From Pseudonocardia autotrophica (lineage in GTDB: Bacteria > Actinomycetota > Actinomycetes > Mycobacteriales > Pseudonocardiaceae): a DNA stretch of 64,000 nucleotides. This document shows positions 25,159 through 35,936 of this stretch, in pieces. Numbering within the stretch: position 1 is the first letter of the stretch; the number at the start of each line of letters is the position of its first letter. Below the pieces are notes generated by a model. It did not search any database, had not been told where the DNA came from, and was given only the letters and a program-made list of their open reading frames with translations. The stretch is from NCBI RefSeq assembly GCF_000717175.1, contig NZ_JNYD01000022.1:124001-188000 (forward strand). The letters run 5' to 3'. Position numbers and translations under genes: made by a program.

Positions 25159-26202
25159 GTGCGCGTCGTCCTGGCCACCCCGCTCGACGAGGACCTCTGC
25201 CGGCTCGTCGAGGAGCGGGAACCCCGCCTGACCCTGGTCCGCGAGCACGCGCTGCTGCCGCCGATGCGCTGGCCCTCCGACCACACCGGCGACCCGGACT
25301 GGCGGCGCACCCCCGCACAGCAGCGGCGGTTCGAGGAGCTGCTCGACTCCGCCGACGCCCTCTACGGCATCCCCGGCGAGCACGACGCCGCCGCGCTGGC
25401 CCGTACCGTCGCGGCCAACCCCCGGCTGCGCTGGGTGCAGACCATGGCCGCCGGGGGAGGGGCCACGGTCCGTGCCGCGGGCCTCACCGCGGCGCAGCTG
25501 GAGCGGGTCGTCTTCACGACCACGGCGGGCGTGCACGGTGGCCCGCTCGCCGAGTTCGCCGTGTTCGGCCTGCTCGCGGGGGCCAAGACCCTGCCGCGGC
25601 TGCAGGCCCGGCAACGCGCGCACGAGTGGGGCCCGCGGTGGTTCATGGGGCAGCTCGCCGACCGGACCGTCCTCGTGGTGGGCCTCGGCGGGATCGGCCG
25701 CGAGGTGGTGCGGCGGCTGCGCGCCTTCGACTGCCGGGTGATCGGGACCGCGCGCCGGCCGGGGCCGCCGCCCGAGGGCGTCGACGAGGTGGTGCACCCC
25801 GACGACCTCGCCTCCGTCGTCGGGCGGGTCGACGGGATCGTCGTGACGCTGCCCGCCACGGCCGCGACCGAGCGCCTGATCGGCCCCGCGATGCTGGCGG
25901 CGGTCCGGCCGGACTGCACGCTGGTCAACGTCGGGCGCGGCACGGTGATCGACGAGCCGGCCCTGGTCGAGGCGCTGCGCGACGGGCGGATCGGGTTCGC
26001 CGCGCTCGACGTGGTGGCGGAGGAGCCCCTCGACCCGGCCAGCCCGCTGTGGGACCTCGAGAACGTCCTGATCAGCCCGCACACCGCCACCCTCGACCGG
26101 CAGGAGGACCGGCGGATCGCGGAGCTGTTCGCGGACAACGCCTCCCGCCTGCTCGACGGCCGCCCACTACGCAACATCGTCGACACCGTCGAGTTCTACT
26201 GA
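25159..26202 (+). CDS. D-2-hydroxyacid dehydrogenase
   Basis: A 347-residue NAD(P)-dependent D-2-hydroxyacid dehydrogenase. Features: TTTAGVHGGPLAEFAVFGLL, the Rossmann motif VVGLGGIGREVVRRL, the catalytic arginine in NVGRGTVIDEPAL, glutamate in DVVAEEPLDPASPLW and histidine in ISPHTA. It reduces 2-keto acids to D-hydroxy acids or the reverse. GTG at 25159 is the start giving a normal N-terminus; an in-frame GTG 33 nt upstream is possible. Confidence 0.9.
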   Translation: MRVVLATPLDEDLCRLVEEREPRLTLVREHALLPPMRWPSDHTGDPDWRRTPAQQRRFEELLDSADALYGIPGEHDAAALARTVAANPRLRWVQTMAAGGGATVRAAGLTAAQLERVVFTTTAGVHGGPLAEFAVFGLLAGAKTLPRLQARQRAHEWGPRWFMGQLADRTVLVVGLGGIGREVVRRLRAFDCRVIGTARRPGPPPEGVDEVVHPDDLASVVGRVDGIVVTLPATAATERLIGPAMLAAVRPDCTLVNVGRGTVIDEPALVEALRDGRIGFAALDVVAEEPLDPASPLWDLENVLISPHTATLDRQEDRRIAELFADNASRLLDGRPLRNIVDTVEFY

Positions 26203-26307
26203 GCGCGTTCGTCTCGCCCGCGTGGCTCGCGTCGCACTCGCCGCCGTGGCCGGGGTTCGCACTGGTCGGGCTCGGTATCCGGCCCTGTCCCGGGCCGCGG
26301 CGACGAT

Positions 26308-26334
26308 CGGCGCCCGCATCCTGTGCGGGCGCCG
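26308..26334. terminator. Terminator between convergent genes
   Basis: An 11-bp perfect stem (CGGCGCCCGCA and complement) with a 5-nt loop, lying between the convergent dehydrogenase and CoA-ligase genes. It can serve both strands. Confidence 0.75.
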
Positions 26335-26349
26335 GTGCCGTGTGGGGCG

Positions 26350-27906
26350 CTACGCCGTGACGGGGTGGTTCTGCCGCAGGCGGTAGCGCTGGACCTTCCC
26401 GGTCGCGGTCTTCGGCAGCTCCTCGACCACGATCACCGAGCGCGGCCGCTTGAACGAGGCCAGGCCCGCCCTGCAGAAGGCCACCACCTCGTCCGGGTCG
26501 ACCACCGCACCCGCCCGCGGCACGACGTAGGCGACGGGCTTGTCCAGGCCGTCGGCGTCCGGGATCCCGACGACGACCGCCTCGGCCAGCGCCGGGTGCT
26601 CCAGCAGCCGGGACTCCACCTCGGCCGGCGCGACCCAGATCCCGCCGACCTTGAGCACGTCGTCCGTGCGGCCGAGGCAGGTGAGGCTGCCGTCGTCGTT
26701 GCGCACGTACTGGTCCCCGGTGCGCATCCACTCGCCCTGGAACACCTGCCGGTTCACGGCGGTGCGGCACCAGTACCCGGTGCAGATCGAGTCGCCGGAG
26801 ATCCACAACATGCCGGACTCGCCGGTCCCGGAGATCACCGAGCCGTCCGTGCGGCGCAGCTCGATCTCGTAGCCGGGCACCGGGAAGCCCGAGCTGCCCG
26901 GCACGACGGCGCCGGGCCGGTTCGAGATGAAGATGTGCAGGGCCTCGGTGGAGCCGATGCCGTCGAGGATCTCGACGCCGAAGCGGTCCCGGATGCCGGT
27001 GAACATGCGGGCCGGCAGGGTCTCGCCGGCCGAGACGCCCTGCCGGACGCCGGCGAGGGCGTCGTCGGGCACGTCGGCGGCCAGCAGCGGGCCCCAGAAG
27101 CTGGGGACGCCGAACAGCAGCGTGGCGCCGTAGGTCCGGGCGTCGCTCGCGATGAGGTCCGGCGTCGGACGGGCGGGCTGCAGCACCGCCGAGGCGCCGA
27201 CCGACAGCGGGAAGAACATCGAGTTGCCGATGCCGTACGCGAAGAAGAGCTTGGCGACGGACAGGCACACGTCGTCCGGCCGGATGCCGAGGACCTGCTG
27301 CCCGTAGGTCTCGGCGACGTAGCGGATGTCCGCGTGCCGGTGCATCGCGCCCTTGGGCTTGCCGGTGGTGCCGGACGTGTAGAGCCACAGGGCGGGCGAC
27401 TCGTCCCAGGTGGGGTACGCGGCCTCGAGCGGCGCACCGGCGGCGAGCATCTGCTCCCAGGTCAGGGCACTGACGCCGGGCGCGGGCGCGACCGGGTCGG
27501 CGCCGGCGAGGACGAGCTGGCGCAGGTCCGGCGCGCTGGCCGCGGCGCTGTGCACGGCCTCGGTGAACTGGTGGCTGCCGATCAGCACGCGGGCACGGGA
27601 GTCGACGACGAGCGTGCCCAGCTCGGCGCCCGTGAGCATCGTGGAGCACGGCACGGCGACCGCGCCGAGGTACATGGTGGCGAGGATGCCGGTGAACAGC
27701 TCGACGTCGTCGGCCATGCAGAGCACGACCCGCTCCTCGGGACGCACGCCGATCCCGGCCAGCCCACCGGCGACCCGGCGGACCTCCGCGGCGAGCTCCG
27801 AGTAGGTGAGGGTGCCCCGCGGGTGGTGGACCGCGGTGCGGGCGCCGTCGCCCGCCGACACCCGGCTTTCGGTCAGGTACTCCGCAGCGTTGAAGAGTTC
27901 GCTCAT
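26350..27906 (-). CDS. Benzoate-CoA ligase family acyl-CoA synthetase
   Basis: A 518-residue ANL-superfamily ligase that activates a carboxylic acid with ATP and CoA. Motifs: LYTSGTTGKPKGAMHRHAD (P-loop), GIGSTEALHIFISNRPG (the pattern of benzoate/hydroxybenzoate ligases), TGDQY with the core aspartate, and the final KTATGKVQRYRLR with the acyl-adenylate lysine. The family pattern points to benzoate or a related aryl acid. It stands alone, so the pathway is not shown. Confidence 0.87.
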   Translation of the reverse strand: MSELFNAAEYLTESRVSAGDGARTAVHHPRGTLTYSELAAEVRRVAGGLAGIGVRPEERVVLCMADDVELFTGILATMYLGAVAVPCSTMLTGAELGTLVVDSRARVLIGSHQFTEAVHSAAASAPDLRQLVLAGADPVAPAPGVSALTWEQMLAAGAPLEAAYPTWDESPALWLYTSGTTGKPKGAMHRHADIRYVAETYGQQVLGIRPDDVCLSVAKLFFAYGIGNSMFFPLSVGASAVLQPARPTPDLIASDARTYGATLLFGVPSFWGPLLAADVPDDALAGVRQGVSAGETLPARMFTGIRDRFGVEILDGIGSTEALHIFISNRPGAVVPGSSGFPVPGYEIELRRTDGSVISGTGESGMLWISGDSICTGYWCRTAVNRQVFQGEWMRTGDQYVRNDDGSLTCLGRTDDVLKVGGIWVAPAEVESRLLEHPALAEAVVVGIPDADGLDKPVAYVVPRAGAVVDPDEVVAFCRAGLASFKRPRSVIVVEELPKTATGKVQRYRLRQNHPVTA

Positions 27907-28062
27907 GAACCGGGCTCCTGTGCCTGTTCGGGTGGTCGAACTCTACAGCGAGATCACGCGCCGTCAACGACGCGTAGAAGATCACCTCTCCCGTGCGCGG
28001 CGGGGATTTGCTACCAATGAGTCGGGGTAGGCGCCGGTGCCACCCCTTCGTAGGAGGTATTC

Positions 28063-29904
28063 GTGACGACCGCCCCTCCGACGCCCGTCGTCGGACTCCG
28101 TCGTGAGCGGGAGGTGCTGACGGTCGCCCTGGCGACCGGCCGGCACGTCGTGCTCGAAGGGCCGCCCGGCACGGGCAAGTCCACCCTGCTGCGGTCGATC
28201 GCGCGCGAGGCCGGGCAGCACGTCGTGTTCGTGGAGGGCAACGCCGAGCTCACGCCGGCCCGCCTGATCGGCGCCTTCGACCCGGCGCAGGTGCTCAACG
28301 AGGGTTACCTGCCGGCGAGCTTCGTCGACGGCCCGCTGCTGACCGCCATGCGCGAGGGCGGGCTGCTCTACCTCGAGGAGCTCAACCGGGTCCCCGAGGA
28401 GACGCTCAACGTCCTGATCACCGTTCTCACGGAGGGTGAGATCGCGGTGCCGCGGCTCGGCACGGTCACGGCGGGGCCGGGCTTCCGGCTGATCGCCGCC
28501 ATGAACCCGTTCGACGCCATCGGGACCGCCCGCGTCAGCCAGGCCATCGCCGACCGGATGTGCCGGGTGGTGCTCGGCTACCAGTCCGAGGACGCGGAGC
28601 GGGCGATCACGACCTCGGTGAGCGGGGTGGACGGCTGGGTGAACGAGCTGTCCGTCGGGCTCACGCGGGCCACCCGCGAGCACCGGGACCTGCGGATGGG
28701 CTCGTCCGTCCGCGGGGCGATCGACCTCGCGCACGTGCTCACCGGGCTCGCGCAGCTGCGCGGCGAGGACAAGCCCGCCCGCGAGACCGCGCGCGACGCC
28801 GCGCACGCCGCCCTGTCCGGCCGGATCAAGGTCGCCGACGGGCTGGACCGCACCCCGGAGTCGGTGATCGACGAGCTGCTGGAGCGGCTCTGGCCGGAGG
28901 ACGCGCCCGAGCCGACCGACCGGGAGGAGTCCGACCCGGGAAAAGCTGACGGCCCCCCTCCTCCGGGATCGGGGGGCCAGTCCGGGCGGGACAAGCCGCA
29001 GAACAGCCGGGGCCAGCGCACGATGGGCCGCGGCGAGCTCGGCTCCCGGCACGAGCGTTTCGAGGAGATCTCGCCGGAGGTCGGCCAGCTCGACGAGGCG
29101 GCGTTCGACTCGGCGCTCGCCGAGAACCCCGAGCAGGCCGCGGCGCTGCTCGCCGACCTCGCGGTCGCCACGGACGCGACGCTGCGGGCCCAGGCGCGCA
29201 AGCTCGCGGGCCGGGTGTTCATCCAGCTCGGCAAGGTCGGGCCGGCCAAGGCGCGGGGCACCCGGAAGATCGCCCCGGCCAAGGGCGGCGACGGCGACCT
29301 CGACCTGGACCGCACGCTCGACAACTGGCAGCCGACGGCGAGCCGGCGGCCGCGGCCGGACGAGATCGTCACCCGGGGGTGGACGGCCCACCGGCGTGCG
29401 GTGTCGCTCGTCGTCGACATCTCGGGGTCGATGCAGGGGCTGGCCGTGGCGCTGGCAGCAGTGTCCGCGGCCGGCGTCGTACTGGCGTCGGAGTCGGGTT
29501 CGGGCAAGCTCGAGCCCGGCGTGCTCGCCTTCGGCTCCCAGGTGCGCACCCTGCAGCGGCAGGGCGTGCGCCGGCCGCCGGACGAGCTGATCGGCGAGCT
29601 GGTCGCGCTGCGCGGGCACGGCACCACGGACGTGGCGGCGGCGCTGCGCGAGGCGTCGGTGCAGCTGGCGGGCGCGGTCGCCGACGAGCGGATGGTCGTG
29701 CTGCTGTCCGACTGCCTGCACACCTCGGGCGACGACCCGCTCACCGCCCTCGGCGGCATCGACCGGGTGCACGTGCTCTGTCCGCTGCCGGACGAGGACG
29801 CCGAGAAGGCCGCCCGCGCCCTCGCGGCGAAGGGCGGCGGCAGCTACCAGGCGGTGCGGCGGCTGGCCGACATCGCCCCGGCCCTGACCGCGGTCCTCTG
29901 CTGA
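28063..29904 (+). CDS. Fused MoxR-type AAA ATPase and VWA domain protein
   Basis: A 613-residue protein joining two parts usually made separately. Residues 1-290 are a MoxR-like AAA ATPase (Walker A GPPGTGKST, Walker B LLYLEELNR, sensor ALAMNP-like AAMNPF). Residues 290-420 are a low-complexity linker with a helical segment (EISPEVGQLDEAAFDSALAE). Residues 440-613 are a von Willebrand A domain with the MIDAS motif DISGS and later T(T)D in HGTTDVAAAL. Such pairs act as chaperone-like ATPases that insert metals or remodel proteins, as in Mg-chelatase. GTG at 28063 follows TAGGAGG. Client unknown. Confidence 0.88.
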   Translation: MTTAPPTPVVGLRREREVLTVALATGRHVVLEGPPGTGKSTLLRSIAREAGQHVVFVEGNAELTPARLIGAFDPAQVLNEGYLPASFVDGPLLTAMREGGLLYLEELNRVPEETLNVLITVLTEGEIAVPRLGTVTAGPGFRLIAAMNPFDAIGTARVSQAIADRMCRVVLGYQSEDAERAITTSVSGVDGWVNELSVGLTRATREHRDLRMGSSVRGAIDLAHVLTGLAQLRGEDKPARETARDAAHAALSGRIKVADGLDRTPESVIDELLERLWPEDAPEPTDREESDPGKADGPPPPGSGGQSGRDKPQNSRGQRTMGRGELGSRHERFEEISPEVGQLDEAAFDSALAENPEQAAALLADLAVATDATLRAQARKLAGRVFIQLGKVGPAKARGTRKIAPAKGGDGDLDLDRTLDNWQPTASRRPRPDEIVTRGWTAHRRAVSLVVDISGSMQGLAVALAAVSAAGVVLASESGSGKLEPGVLAFGSQVRTLQRQGVRRPPDELIGELVALRGHGTTDVAAALREASVQLAGAVADERMVVLLSDCLHTSGDDPLTALGGIDRVHVLCPLPDEDAEKAARALAAKGGGSYQAVRRLADIAPALTAVLC

Positions 29905-29906
29905 CC

Positions 29907-29948
29907 CGTGAGTGCCTACTGCCCCTAGAGGGGCGGTAGGCACTCACG
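29907..29948. terminator. Long hairpin after the MoxR-VWA gene
   Basis: A 20-bp inverted repeat (CGTGAGTGCCTACTGCCCCT and complement, one G-T wobble) with a 2-nt loop, starting 2 nt after the stop codon. It is much longer than a usual terminator stem. It may be a dispersed element used as a terminator. Confidence 0.75.
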
Positions 29949-29983
29949 ACCCCCGGTGACCTGCGCGGGTAGGGTTCGGCGCC

Positions 29984-30802
29984 GTGGGGACCATCGTCAG
30001 CTTCCAGGCCCATCCCGACGACGAGTCGATCACCACCGCGGGCACCCTCGCCAAGGCCGCCAAGGCCGGGCACCGCGTGGTGCTGGTCTTCGCGACGCGC
30101 GGTGAGCTGGGCGAACCCGTCCCGGGCGCGCTGGCCGACGGCGAGCAGCTGTCGGTGCGGCGCTCCGCGGAGTGCTACGAGTCGGCCAAGGTCCTCGGCG
30201 CCGCGCGCGTGGAGTTCCTGGGCTACGTCGACTCCGGGATGATGGGCGACCCGACCAACGACGCCCCGTACTGCTTCTGGCAGGCGGGCGTCGACCAGGC
30301 GGCGCGGCGGCTGGCGGTGATCCTCGAGGAGGAGGAGCCGGACGTCCTCACCACCTACGACGACAACGGCAGCTACGGCCACCCCGACCACATCCAGGTC
30401 CACCGCGTCGGCAAGCGGGCGGCGGAGCTGGCCGGGGTGCCGGTCGTCGCGCAGAACACGATCAACCGCGACTGGATGCTGCGTGGCATGCGCGGGCTGC
30501 GGGCCTCCGGCGAGATCCCCGAGGGCTGGGAGACCCCGGACGAGACGATCCCGCCGCCCACCTTCGGCAAGCCCGAGGCCGAGATCACCCACCGGGTCGA
30601 GGCCGTGGACTTCGCGGAGCAGAAGCGCGCCTCGATGCGGGTGCACGCCAGCCAGATGGGGCCCGAGCACTTCATGCTCGCCATGCCGGACCCGATCTTC
30701 GCGATGGGCTTCGGCACGGAGTTCTACATCGTCACCGACCCGCCCAGCCCCGCCGCCGCGCCGGAGGTCTTCACGGACCTCTTCCTCCCGATGCGTCCCT
30801 GA
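29984..30802 (+). CDS. PIG-L family deacetylase
   Basis: A 272-residue zinc-dependent LmbE/PIG-L deacetylase: metal-binding AHPDDE (residues 9-14) and the second site YGHPDH (around residue 130). Relatives include mycothiol MshB and Mca, which act on GlcNAc-inositol or mycothiol conjugates; this one has a generic pattern, so its substrate is uncertain. GTG at 29984 lies 8 nt after a TAGGGT -10-like motif, so the transcript is probably leaderless. Confidence 0.85.
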   Translation: MGTIVSFQAHPDDESITTAGTLAKAAKAGHRVVLVFATRGELGEPVPGALADGEQLSVRRSAECYESAKVLGAARVEFLGYVDSGMMGDPTNDAPYCFWQAGVDQAARRLAVILEEEEPDVLTTYDDNGSYGHPDHIQVHRVGKRAAELAGVPVVAQNTINRDWMLRGMRGLRASGEIPEGWETPDETIPPPTFGKPEAEITHRVEAVDFAEQKRASMRVHASQMGPEHFMLAMPDPIFAMGFGTEFYIVTDPPSPAAAPEVFTDLFLPMRP

Positions 30803-30882
30803 GCACCCGCTCCCGCAGCGCGGTTCAGCCGTCGCGGGCGGCCCGGCCACTCAACCCGACCCGCGATGTGGGCGTTGGGCGC

Positions 30883-31614
30883 CTACGTCCGTACGAGGCC
30901 CCGGCACACCAGCTCGACCGTGAGGGCCACCGCCACCGTCTCGACGGCCAGGAGCAGCACCAGCACGAGCAGCTGCACGGCGCCGGCCTCGACCGGGGAG
31001 GCGCCGCCGAGCAGCATGCCGACGTAGGCGCCCGGCAGCGTGACGAGCCCGACGGTCCGGGTCTGGTCGAGGGCGGGCACCAGCGCCTGGGCCGCGCTCG
31101 GGCGGGCGATCTCCACGTTCGCGTCGCGGGGGAGGAACCCCAGGGACAGGGCCGCCTCCACCTCGCCCCGGCGCGCGATCAGCTCGTCGCGCATCCGCCT
31201 GCCCGCCAACGAGGTCGCGGTCATCGCGCCGCCGATGAGGATGCCGGCCGTCGGGATCACGGCGATCCCGGTCGCCGGCACCACTCCGCCCGCCACGAGC
31301 AGCGCGACGACCGGCAGCGGGCCCGCCGTGATCGGCAGCACCACCCACCAGCCGCTCGGGTGCCGGGTGAGGCGGCGCGCGGAGGTGAAGGCCGCCACTG
31401 CGACCATCAGCAGCACGAACAGCGCACTGGTCCCCAGCGACCGCACCACCACGCCGATCAGCAGCGACACCGCGCCGAGCTGGACGACCGCCCGCGCCGA
31501 CGCCAGCACGGCGGCCCGCGCCGTCCCCAGCTGCGCGAGGAGGGCGGTCGCCGCGGCGATCAGGACCGCGAGCGCAGCGGCCACCGCGAGGCCGGGCCCG
31601 GCGTTGAGCGTCAC
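30883..31614 (-). CDS. FetB-like ABC transporter permease
   Basis: A 243-residue membrane protein with about seven hydrophobic segments and the family marks QLGAVSLLIGVVVRSLG, ATGIAVIPTAGILIGGAMTA, EAALSLGFLPRDAN and TLPGAYVGMLLGGASPVEAG. It belongs to the UPF0014/FetB group linked to iron export. Its ATPase partner FetA is not beside it, which is unusual. GTG at 31614 has a GACAAT motif upstream and is probably leaderless. Confidence 0.82.
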   Translation of the reverse strand: MTLNAGPGLAVAAALAVLIAAATALLAQLGTARAAVLASARAVVQLGAVSLLIGVVVRSLGTSALFVLLMVAVAAFTSARRLTRHPSGWWVVLPITAGPLPVVALLVAGGVVPATGIAVIPTAGILIGGAMTATSLAGRRMRDELIARRGEVEAALSLGFLPRDANVEIARPSAAQALVPALDQTRTVGLVTLPGAYVGMLLGGASPVEAGAVQLLVLVLLLAVETVAVALTVELVCRGLVRT

Positions 31615-31647
31615 GCCGGAATTGTCGGTGGGGGAGGGCAGGCTGGC

Positions 31648-31963
31648 GTCGCGACCGCGCCGCAGACCTACTCCTTCCGCGCCGAGCTGTGGGTGTGGGA
31701 CGCCCGCCGACACGACACGTGGACCTTCGTGAGCCTGCCTCCGGAGATCGCCGAGGAGATCGGCGAGCGGGCCCCGCCCACGGCGGGGTTCGGCTCGATC
31801 CCGGTCGTCGTGCGCGTCGGCGCCACCACGTGGCGGACATCGATCTTCCCCGAACGCCGCGCGCGGCACCTACGTCCTGCCGGTCAAGAAGGCCGTGTGT
31901 CGCAACGAGGGGCTGGCCGAGGGTTCGGTCACGGCGGTCGAGCTCGCGCCGCGGGACGTGTGA
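31648..31963 (+). pseudogene. DUF1905 protein gene, frameshifted and lacking a normal start
   Basis: The first frame gives YSFRAELWVWDARRHDTWTF then PVVVRVGATTWRTSIFP, the usual DUF1905 domain. The rest, NAARGTYVLPVKKAVCRNEG then GSVTAVELAPRDV, is in another frame. Removing one C from the run CCCC at 31848-31851 joins them perfectly. The only place for a start near the good ribosome binding site (GGGGGAGGG) is GTC at 31648. So either the gene is decaying or the run was miscounted and GTC (or a distant codon) is used. Confidence 0.7.
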
Positions 31964-32171
31964 CCCCACCGACGGGGGAGGTCCGGGCCCCTGCCTGGCC
32001 CCCCTCGGTTGGTCGTTCTACCCTGCGTAGAGCACAATGCCCGTGCGAACCGTGCCCGCTCCCCTCGGCACAGCCCGAGGGCGTGCGGTCCGGTTGGCGG
32101 GAGATAGAGTCCGGACCTGGCCCACCACCTTGAGCCAGCGAGGTTCAGCGAGGTCCAGTGCAGGAGGCACA

Positions 32172-33926
32172 GTGACAGCCGTCGCGCCCAAGCCGATCAC
32201 GACGCGCCCGTACCCGGCGCGTCGGACGGGTAAGGGTTCCACGTTCCTGAAGATGCTCCGGACGACGGACCCCAAGGACATCTCGATCCTGTACATGGTC
32301 ACGTCGTTCGGCTTCTTCATGGCCGGCGGGGCGATGGCGCTGCTGATCCGTGGCGAGCTCGCGCGGCCCGGGCAGCAGTTCCTGTCGAGCGAGCAGTACA
32401 ACCAGCTGTTCACCATGCACGGCACGATCATGCTGCTGCTCTACGCCACGCCGATCCTCTTCGGCTTCGCGAACTACATCGTCCCGCTGCAGATCGGCGC
32501 CCCGGACGTGGCGTTCCCGCGGCTGAACGCCTTCTCCTACTGGCTGTTCCTGTTCGGCGGGCTGATCGTGCTGTCCGGGTTCCTCACGCCCGGCGGCGCC
32601 GCGGACTTCGGCTGGTTCGCCTACACGCCGCTGTCCGACGCGATCCGCTCGCCCGGTGCGGGCGCCGACCTGTGGATCATGGGTCTCGCGGTCGGTGGTC
32701 TGGGCACGATCCTCGGCGGCGTCAACTTCGTGACCACGATCGTCTGCATGCGCGCCCCCGGCATGACGATGTTCCGGATGCCGATCTTCACCTGGAACAT
32801 CTTCATCACGTCGCTGCTGGTCCTGATCGCGTTCCCGGTGCTCACCGCGGCCCTGTTCGGCCTCGCGGCGGACCGCCACCTCGGTGCCCACGTCTTCGAC
32901 CCGGCCAACGGCGGCGTGATCCTCTGGCAGCACCTGTTCTGGTTCTTCGGCCACCCCGAGGTCTACATCGTCGCGCTGCCGTTCTTCGGCATCGTGTCCG
33001 AGATCTTCCCGGTGTTCAGCCGCAAGCCGATCTTCGGCTACAAGACGCTGGTCTTCGCGACCATCGCGATCGCGGCGCTGTCCGTCGCCGTGTGGGCGCA
33101 CCACATGTACGCGACCGGCGCGGTGCTCCTGGCCTTCTTCTCGTTCACCACGTTCCTCATCGCGATCCCGACGGGCATCAAGTTCGTCAACTGGATCGGC
33201 ACGATGTGGAAGGGCAAGCTCACGTTCGAGACGCCGATGCTGTTCTCCGTCGGCTTCCTCGCGACGTTCCTGTTCGGCGGACTGACCGGCGTGCTGCTGG
33301 CCTCCCCCCCGATCGACTTCCACGTGTCCGACACGTACTTCGTGGTGGCGCACTTCCACTACGTGCTCTTCGGGACGATCGTGTTCGCGACCTACGCGGG
33401 CATCTACTTCTGGTTCCCGAAGATGACCGGCCGGATGCTCGACGAGACGCTGGGCAAGTTCCACTTCTGGACCACGTTCATCGGCTTCCACATGACGTTC
33501 CTCGTCCAGCACTGGCTGGGCAACGAGGGCATGCCGCGCCGGTACGTCGACTATCTGGGCACGGACGGCTTCACCACGCTGAACATGATCTCCTCGATCG
33601 GCGCGTTCGTCCTCGGGGCGTCCACGCTGCCGTTCATCTGGAACGTGTTCCGCAGCTACCGGTACGGCCGCGTGGTCACGGTCGACGACCCGTGGGGCTT
33701 CGGGAACTCGCTGGAGTGGGCCACGAGCTGCCCGCCGCCGCGGCACAACTTCACCGAGCTGCCGCGCATCCGCTCCGAGCGCCCGGCGTTCGAGCTGCAC
33801 TACCCGCACCTGGTGGAGCGGGCCCGGGCCGAGGCGCACGTCGGCGGGCACCCCGCCCCGTCCGAGATCGCCGCGCAGGGCGTCTCGCGGGAGACCCAGC
33901 CCGACGACGACCCGCGCTCCCGGTAA
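32172..33926 (+). CDS. ctaD: Cytochrome c oxidase (aa3) subunit I
   Basis: A 584-residue heme-copper oxidase subunit with 12 predicted membrane spans. Heme and copper ligands are visible: [15 protein letters not shown] (heme a histidine), [11 protein letters not shown] (CuB histidine linked to tyrosine), WAHHMYATG (CuB histidines) and [11 protein letters not shown] (heme a and a3). It is the catalytic subunit of the terminal oxidase pumping protons at the membrane. GTG at 32172 follows AGGAGG. It is immediately followed by serB, the usual order in actinobacteria. Confidence 0.96.
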   Translation: MTAVAPKPITTRPYPARRTGKGSTFLKMLRTTDPKDISILYMVTSFGFFMAGGAMALLIRGELARPGQQFLSSEQYNQLFTMHGTIMLLLYATPILFGFANYIVPLQIGAPDVAFPRLNAFSYWLFLFGGLIVLSGFLTPGGAADFGWFAYTPLSDAIRSPGAGADLWIMGLAVGGLGTILGGVNFVTTIVCMRAPGMTMFRMPIFTWNIFITSLLVLIAFPVLTAALFGLAADRHLGAHVFDPANGGVILWQHLFWFFGHPEVYIVALPFFGIVSEIFPVFSRKPIFGYKTLVFATIAIAALSVAVWAHHMYATGAVLLAFFSFTTFLIAIPTGIKFVNWIGTMWKGKLTFETPMLFSVGFLATFLFGGLTGVLLASPPIDFHVSDTYFVVAHFHYVLFGTIVFATYAGIYFWFPKMTGRMLDETLGKFHFWTTFIGFHMTFLVQHWLGNEGMPRRYVDYLGTDGFTTLNMISSIGAFVLGASTLPFIWNVFRSYRYGRVVTVDDPWGFGNSLEWATSCPPPRHNFTELPRIRSERPAFELHYPHLVERARAEAHVGGHPAPSEIAAQGVSRETQPDDDPRSR

Positions 33927-35905
<1,979 letters not shown>

Positions 35906-35936
35906 CGAGCGGGTCGCACGCGGCTCGTCGGGGCGG

